From: Nanobdellota archaeon | GTDB lineage: Archaea > Nanobdellota > Nanobdellia > Woesearchaeales > GCA-2686295 | Length of the DNA stretch: 7,322 nt | Assembly: GCA_018812505.1 (NCBI GenBank) | Contig: JAHJDK010000257.1 | Span: 1-7,322, forward strand | Direction of reading: 5' to 3' | Shown: positions 6,336-7,322 of the stretch, one piece after another | Position numbering within the stretch: position 1 is the first letter of the stretch | Layout of the letters: every line of letters begins with the position of its first letter | The notes under the pieces: generated by a model | Told to the model about the DNA's origin: nothing | Database searches by the model: none | What the model saw: only the letters and a program-made list of their open reading frames with translations | Made by a program: the position numbers and the translations under genes

Positions 6336-7322
6336 TTATTTAAATCCCATTATTGAAACGTCTTTTGCCTGCGGTTCATTTTCAAGTAGATAATTATAAT
6401 TAGTTATGTCAATTGCAACTCTTGATCCATCATTTAATTTTAACTGATTCCATGAATGATCTTCAGGAGCAATTCCTTTTCCCGAAATTAGTTTTAATAG
6501 TGCATTAGGTTCTTCATCTGCTCTTTCAAAATTATAAGTCTTGGCTCCAGAAGGAATATAATCAGTAACTTTAGTAATTATTTTATTTAAAGTGGTTCTC
6601 TGCTCATTAGCATTCATTTCATTAAAAGATTTATCTTTAAAAAGATTAGAAGAAAAACGAGCCATCTCTTTATTAAACAATTGAAAATCCTGCAATTGTT
6701 CCTTAGTTGGAACATTCTCAAACTCATTTAGTCTTTGATTCTGATACCAATGTGCACCCATACCTAAATTATAAATAAATTCAAATACTTCTTTAGAATA
6801 AGTAGTAGTAGAAGTGGTTAATGTTATTAACCCTTTCTCTGTTCTAAAAACATCTTTCTCTCTACCTGGAGTAACCCCTTTATAATTAGAATTACCACCC
6901 ACTCTTGTGTTCTGAATTCCAAAAGTATCCTGAAGCAAAAATTTCAAAAAATATGATTTATCCCTACATACACCTGCACCATCTTTTAAAGTCGCAGGAT
7001 GAACTTCATTTCCAGTCGGATCAATATACTTCAATGGATTGTTCTTCACATATACATATCTGTTCTGACTCTGACTATCAACAATATCTCCTTTCACAGT
7101 GTCTGCAGTTATAAAACGACCAGTCTTAGGATTATAATAACGAGCACCATAATATAACAAACCAGTCTTATCCTCCTCCTTAGAATTATACTTCAAATCA
7201 TTATCACCTTTTTCATTGACTGCTTCTCCAAATGTGTCGTAATCAGCACTCCAAACAACTCCGCCAGACTCATCAGTCACAACACTAGGACTACCCAAAT
7301 GATCAGAATGATAGAACTCAAC
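6336..7322 (-). CDS. C-terminal end of an Rhs protein with a transglutaminase-like tip domain (5' end beyond the window)
   Basis: The frame is open to the right edge: 328 residues are visible and the start lies outside. The first residues, VEFYHSDHLGSPSVVTD, are the conserved Rhs core signature, followed by LLYYGARYYNPKTGRFITAD and NRYVYVKNNPLKYIDPTGNE, which closes the core; DPxG is the usual self-cleavage region of Rhs proteins. After it, about 223 residues form a variable tip. This has GAGVCRDKSYFLKFLL (Cys codon 6968-6966), EDHSWNQLKLNDG (His codon 6458-6456) and AIDIT (Asp codon 6410-6408), matching the order and spacing style of the transglutaminase-like Cys-His-Asp triad. About 170 residues, mostly helical-looking, separate Cys from His, longer than in simple members. 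Such tips may act as toxins that modify target proteins or as proteases; which one is not visible. No cognate immunity gene is evident downstream. Confidence 0.88.
   Translation of the reverse strand, partial: VEFYHSDHLGSPSVVTDESGGVVWSADYDTFGEAVNEKGDNDLKYNSKEEDKTGLLYYGARYYNPKTGRFITADTVKGDIVDSQSQNRYVYVKNNPLKYIDPTGNEVHPATLKDGAGVCRDKSYFLKFLLQDTFGIQNTRVGGNSNYKGVTPGREKDVFRTEKGLITLTTSTTTYSKEVFEFIYNLGMGAHWYQNQRLNEFENVPTKEQLQDFQLFNKEMARFSSNLFKDKSFNEMNANEQRTTLNKIITKVTDYIPSGAKTYNFERADEEPNALLKLISGKGIAPEDHSWNQLKLNDGSRVAIDITNYNYLLENEPQAKDVSIMGFK

Noticed and set aside
6905..7114. 69-codon open frame on the plus strand
   Set aside because: It is opposite the Rhs core end and the catalytic Cys motif, with no independent support.
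7296..7298. TTG at 7298 as the start of the rightmost gene
   Set aside because: This codon is the Leu of the conserved HSDHLGSP motif. The frame is open to the window edge and continues upstream, so the gene is truncated by the window.
1..7322. CRISPR array, tRNA, rRNA, transposase or insertion-sequence ends
   Set aside because: No regularly spaced direct repeats, clover-leaf sequence, rRNA signature or transposase frame was seen; the repeats present are degenerate YD protein repeats.

Overview
The window is AT-rich (roughly 30% G+C by eye). Every supportable gene lies on the minus strand, so transcription runs from high to low coordinates. It is almost entirely one secreted Rhs/YD-repeat locus. 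An archaeal origin, perhaps a DPANN-type lineage, is my best guess: a TTTATATA box sits about 25 bp upstream of a likely start, GGTG/GAGG ribosome-binding sites precede two genes, ATGA start/stop overlaps link genes, and the proteins carry export signals and Thr- or Cys-rich extracellular-style regions. This rests on sequence style only. TAA and TGA both act as stops, so a reassigned code is unlikely.

Layout in transcription order. (1) 7322-6336: the 3' end of an Rhs gene that enters from beyond the right edge. It carries the end of the Rhs core (HSDHLGSP, GARYYNPKTGRF, DPTGN) and then a C-terminal domain with a transglutaminase-like Cys/His/Asp triad, a probable toxin or processing enzyme. 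(2) 6335-6267: a short intergenic region with a TATA box. (3) 6266-5670: a small exported Thr-rich protein with a non-ATG start, ending in a fragment of Rhs core (YVWMGGQLVARIKE). (4) 5673-4252: an exported N-terminal SpvB/Bacteroidetes-RHS-type domain. It is cut by one in-frame TAA from (5) 4200-2032, the middle of the same protein; together they would be a B-component-like half of about 1,200 residues. (6) 2035 to beyond base 1: a new exported protein. It begins with a signal peptide and a 16-cysteine module, continues as a long YD-repeat block, and then has a Pro/Cys tail where an Rhs core would normally show HSDHLGS.

Genes 3 to 6 are tightly packed. ATGA overlaps join 3-4 and 5-6, so they are probably one operon driven from the TATA box near 6290. 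Two genes (3 and 6) leave the Rhs core at the same point, just before the HSDHLGS segment, and the fragment of gene 1 begins with that segment. This suggests a modular or rearranging Rhs locus. The most notable points are the in-frame stop, the shared core breakpoint, the split two-protein Rhs shell with separate secretion signals, and the transglutaminase-like tip.
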